From: Zhihengliuella halotolerans
GTDB lineage: Bacteria; Actinomycetota; Actinomycetes; Actinomycetales; Micrococcaceae
Reading direction: 5' to 3'
DNA length: 64,000 nucleotides
NCBI RefSeq assembly: GCF_004217565.1
Contig: NZ_SHLA01000001.1
Coordinates: 930,001 to 994,000 of the forward strand
The notes under the pieces are model-generated. The model had not been told where the DNA came from. It worked only from the letters and a program-made list of their open reading frames with translations, and did not search any database. Positions 61,796 to 64,000 of the stretch are shown one piece after another. Position 1 is the stretch's first letter; each line of letters starts with the position of its first letter. A program made the position numbers and the translations under genes.

Positions 61796-62955
61796 AGCAA
61801 CGCCTGAGGATGAAAGAGACTCGCAAACCGTCCGCGGTTCGCGAGCGGTCCGATATCACACGTGCAGGACGAATCGTCGTCAAGGTCGGCTCGTCGTCGC
61901 TGACCACCGTCGACGGCGGTGTCAGCCAAGACGCCCTGAAGGCACTCGTCGACACGTTGGGACGGGCCCGCGCTGCCGGCACGGAGATCATCCTGGTCTC
62001 CTCGGGCGCCGTCGCGGCAGGCCTCTCGCCGATGGGCATCCAGCGTCGCCCGCGTGACCTCGCTACCCAGCAGGCCGCCGCCGCCGTCGGGCAGGGCCAC
62101 CTCGTGGCCCAGTACGTCGACGAGTTCGCCAAGCACGGCGTCACCGTCGGCCAGGTGCTGTTGACCGCGGAAGATCTCAACCGCCGTGAGCAGTACGGCA
62201 ACGCGTTCAATACGCTCAACCGCCTGCTCGACCTCGGCGTCCTGCCGATCATCAACGAGCACGACACCGTCGCGACCCACGAGATCCGCTTCGGCGACAA
62301 CGACCGTCTCGCCGCGCTCGTCGCCGACCTGGTCAAGGCCGAGGCTCTCGTGCTGCTCTCCGACGTCGACGCCGTCTACGACGGGCCGCCGCAGAAGGGC
62401 GCCAAGCGCATCAGCCGCGTCGATTCCCCGGCCGATCTCGACGGCGTCGAGATCGGCGGCACCGGCTCCGGCATCGGCACCGGCGGCATGGCGACCAAGG
62501 TCCGCGCCGCGACGATGGCCGCCGAGTCCGGCATCCCCGCGCTCGTGACGTCAGCCGCGAACGTCGGGCGCGTGCTCTCCGGAGAAGACGTCGGCACGTG
62601 GTTCTCGACCCGTGGCGTGCGCCGCTCGGCGCGCATGCTCTGGCTCGAGCACCTGGCCGACCCGGACGGCCGCGTGGTCCTCGACTCCGGCGCCGTGAAG
62701 GCCATTGCCACCGGCAAGAAGTCGCTCCTGCCGGCGGGTATCACCTCAGTCAGCGGCGACTTCAACGCCGGCGACGTCGTCGACCTGACGGACAAGCGCG
62801 GCAGGATCATCGCCCGCGGCATCGTCAACTACGACAACGACGAGCTCCCGGCCATGATCGGCAAGACCACGCGCGAACTCTCGAAGAAGCAGGGCAAGCG
62901 CTATGCGCGTTCCGTCGTCCACGTGGACGACATGGTGGTAGTACGCCGCCGCTGA
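61792..62955 (+). CDS. proB: Glutamate 5-kinase
   Basis: It phosphorylates glutamate in the first step of proline synthesis. The 387-residue protein has the amino-acid kinase opening VVKVGSSSL, the VSSGAVAAG loop, INEHDTV and [12 protein letters not shown], and a C-terminal PUA domain (from about residue 300). The ATG overlaps the obgE stop by four bases. The N-terminus has about 25 residues before the conserved core; a downstream start is possible. proA follows after 41 bp. Confidence 0.95.
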   Translation: MKQRLRMKETRKPSAVRERSDITRAGRIVVKVGSSSLTTVDGGVSQDALKALVDTLGRARAAGTEIILVSSGAVAAGLSPMGIQRRPRDLATQQAAAAVGQGHLVAQYVDEFAKHGVTVGQVLLTAEDLNRREQYGNAFNTLNRLLDLGVLPIINEHDTVATHEIRFGDNDRLAALVADLVKAEALVLLSDVDAVYDGPPQKGAKRISRVDSPADLDGVEIGGTGSGIGTGGMATKVRAATMAAESGIPALVTSAANVGRVLSGEDVGTWFSTRGVRRSARMLWLEHLADPDGRVVLDSGAVKAIATGKKSLLPAGITSVSGDFNAGDVVDLTDKRGRIIARGIVNYDNDELPAMIGKTTRELSKKQGKRYARSVVHVDDMVVVRRR

Positions 62956-62996
62956 CGCCCGTCCACTCGAAGCCACATCAACCCTCAGGGGGAGAC

Positions 62997-64000
62997 ATGA
63001 CCGACACCACTCTTGATACTTCCGCAACCGAGGTCGAAGCGGCGATCGCCGCCAAGGCTGATCGCGCCCGCGCGGCCTCCCGCGTCCTGGCCCAGGCCAA
63101 CCGCGACCACAAGGATCGCGCTCTGCGCGCGATCGGCGAGACGCTGGACTCCAACCGCGCCGCCATCCTCGAAGGAAACCAGAAGGATCTCGTCCGTGGC
63201 GAGGCCAACGGCACGTCGCAGGCGCTCCTGGACCGACTGCGCCTGGATGACGCGCGCATCGACGGCCTGATCTCGGCGCTCGAGGACCTGGCTGGCCTGC
63301 CGGATCCGGTCGGCGAAGTCCTGCGCGGCCAGACGCTGCCGAACGGGCTGCGCCTGCGCCAGGTGCACGTCCCCCTCGGTGTCGTCGGCGCGATCTACGA
63401 GGCCCGCCCGAACGTGACCGTGGACATCGCCGGCATCGCGCTCAAGAGCGGCAACGCGGTCCTGCTGCGCGGCGGTTCTGCGGCCGAGGAGAGCAACAAG
63501 GTTCTGATCCGCCTGATCCGCGAGGCGCTCGAGGGTGTCGACCTGCCGGCTGACGCCGTCCAGGGCATCGACGAGCTCGGACGCCCGGGCGCGACCGCCC
63601 TGATGGGCGCTCGCGGGAAGGTCGACGTGCTCGTCCCGCGCGGCGGGCGCAGCCTGATCCAGGCCGTTGTGCAGAACGCGTCCGTCCCGGTCATCGAGAC
63701 CGGTGAGGGCAACGTGCACATCTTCCTGGACGAGTCCGCGCCGGAGGATCTGGCCGTTCCGATCGTCGTCAACGCCAAGACGCACCGCACGTCTGTCTGC
63801 AACGCGGCCGAGACGCTCCTCGTTCACAAGGACGCCGTCGCGGCTCGCGAGGTCCTGACCAAGCTGTCCGACGCCGGCGTGCGGCTGCACGTCGACGAGC
63901 GAGCAGCGGAGCTGGCGGCGGGTCTGAACATCGTGCCCGCCACAGCAGAGGACTGGGGCACCGAGTACCTGGACATGGACATCGCGGTCGCCGTCGTCGA
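62997..64000 (+). CDS. proA: Gamma-glutamyl phosphate reductase, 5' part (cut by window edge)
   Basis: It reduces glutamyl 5-phosphate to the semialdehyde, the second step of proline synthesis. The frame from the ATG at 62997 (GGGGGAGA upstream) runs open to the window edge, giving about 334 residues of a protein usually near 420. GVVGAIYEARPNVTVD and the catalytic cysteine in KTHRTSVCNAAETLL are present. It is co-transcribed with proB. Confidence 0.94.
   Translation, partial: MTDTTLDTSATEVEAAIAAKADRARAASRVLAQANRDHKDRALRAIGETLDSNRAAILEGNQKDLVRGEANGTSQALLDRLRLDDARIDGLISALEDLAGLPDPVGEVLRGQTLPNGLRLRQVHVPLGVVGAIYEARPNVTVDIAGIALKSGNAVLLRGGSAAEESNKVLIRLIREALEGVDLPADAVQGIDELGRPGATALMGARGKVDVLVPRGGRSLIQAVVQNASVPVIETGEGNVHIFLDESAPEDLAVPIVVNAKTHRTSVCNAAETLLVHKDAVAAREVLTKLSDAGVRLHVDERAAELAAGLNIVPATAEDWGTEYLDMDIAVAVV

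Noticed and set aside
1-64000. Insertion sequences, prophage genes or a replication origin
   Set aside because: No transposase, integrase, phage structural gene or DnaA-box cluster was found; the window is chromosomal backbone.

Overview
The window is 64 kb of high-GC DNA packed with short-spaced genes and reads as a chromosomal backbone segment of an actinobacterium. It is probably in the Micrococcales, near Arthrobacter, Micrococcus or Zhihengliuella; that placement is inferred, since no rRNA gene is present. The signs are a mycothiol gene (mshA), two actinobacterial membrane mannosyltransferases, a ClpP1/ClpP2 pair, an actinobacterial T-box leader with a very short first stem before ileS, a truncated haemoglobin with all GlbO-type haem residues, FprA-type ferredoxin reductase, and many genes that seem to lack a 5' leader. 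I see no rRNA operon, insertion sequence, prophage or CRISPR array.

Layout. 1-3.8 kb: a partial TetR regulator divergent from a fatty-acid module (thiolase, long FabG-like reductase, MaoC hydratase). 3.8-8 kb: mshA, then divergent wecB and wecC, which together make UDP-ManNAc uronic acid. 8-12.5 kb: a serine hydrolase, yaaA, the RNase P RNA, a long glyceraldehyde-3-phosphate dehydrogenase, def and tRNA-His. 12.8-17 kb: orn, a small membrane protein and two tandem MptA/MptB-like mannosyltransferases. 17-20.2 kb: a uracil-DNA-glycosylase-like protein, an MFS transporter, and a gene-poor stretch ending at tRNA-Arg. 20.4-28.2 kb: ssb, ettA, tesB, a conserved hypothetical gene, glbO, osmC and pepN.

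28.4-39.1 kb: a lactonase, rpiB, nei, tRNA-Gly, tRNA-Pro, tig, clpP1-clpP2 with an upstream ClgR-like box, clpX, a DsbA-family thiol protein and valS. 39.3-49 kb: one long operon, sirA-cysH-cysD-cysN-(NitT/TauT-type ABC transporter)-cobA-fprA. Four of its junctions are four-base ATGA overlaps. It covers sulfate activation, APS reduction, sulfite reduction, synthesis of the sirohaem precursor and the NADPH-to-ferredoxin step, plus an importer of unknown substrate. 49-64 kb: the T-box-controlled ileS, folC, a DUF4233 protein, ndk, a VKOR-family protein, rne, rplU-rpmA, obgE, proB and a truncated proA.

From about 24.5 kb to the end, the gene order resembles, as I recall it, the M. tuberculosis block from glbO through pepN, the Rv2466c family, rpiB, nei, tig, clpP1P2, clpX, valS, folC, ndk, rne, rplU-rpmA and obg to proB-proA. 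The sulfur operon and ileS look like an insertion into this old block. The signals most worth checking are the repeated TANNNT hexamer 6-7 bases before start codons (leaderless mRNAs), the importer inside the sulfate operon, the alternative hairpins in the valS/sirA spacer, the peptide deformylase gene lying directly behind a tRNA terminator, and an unannotated small membrane ORF that overlaps a tRNA-like fragment.
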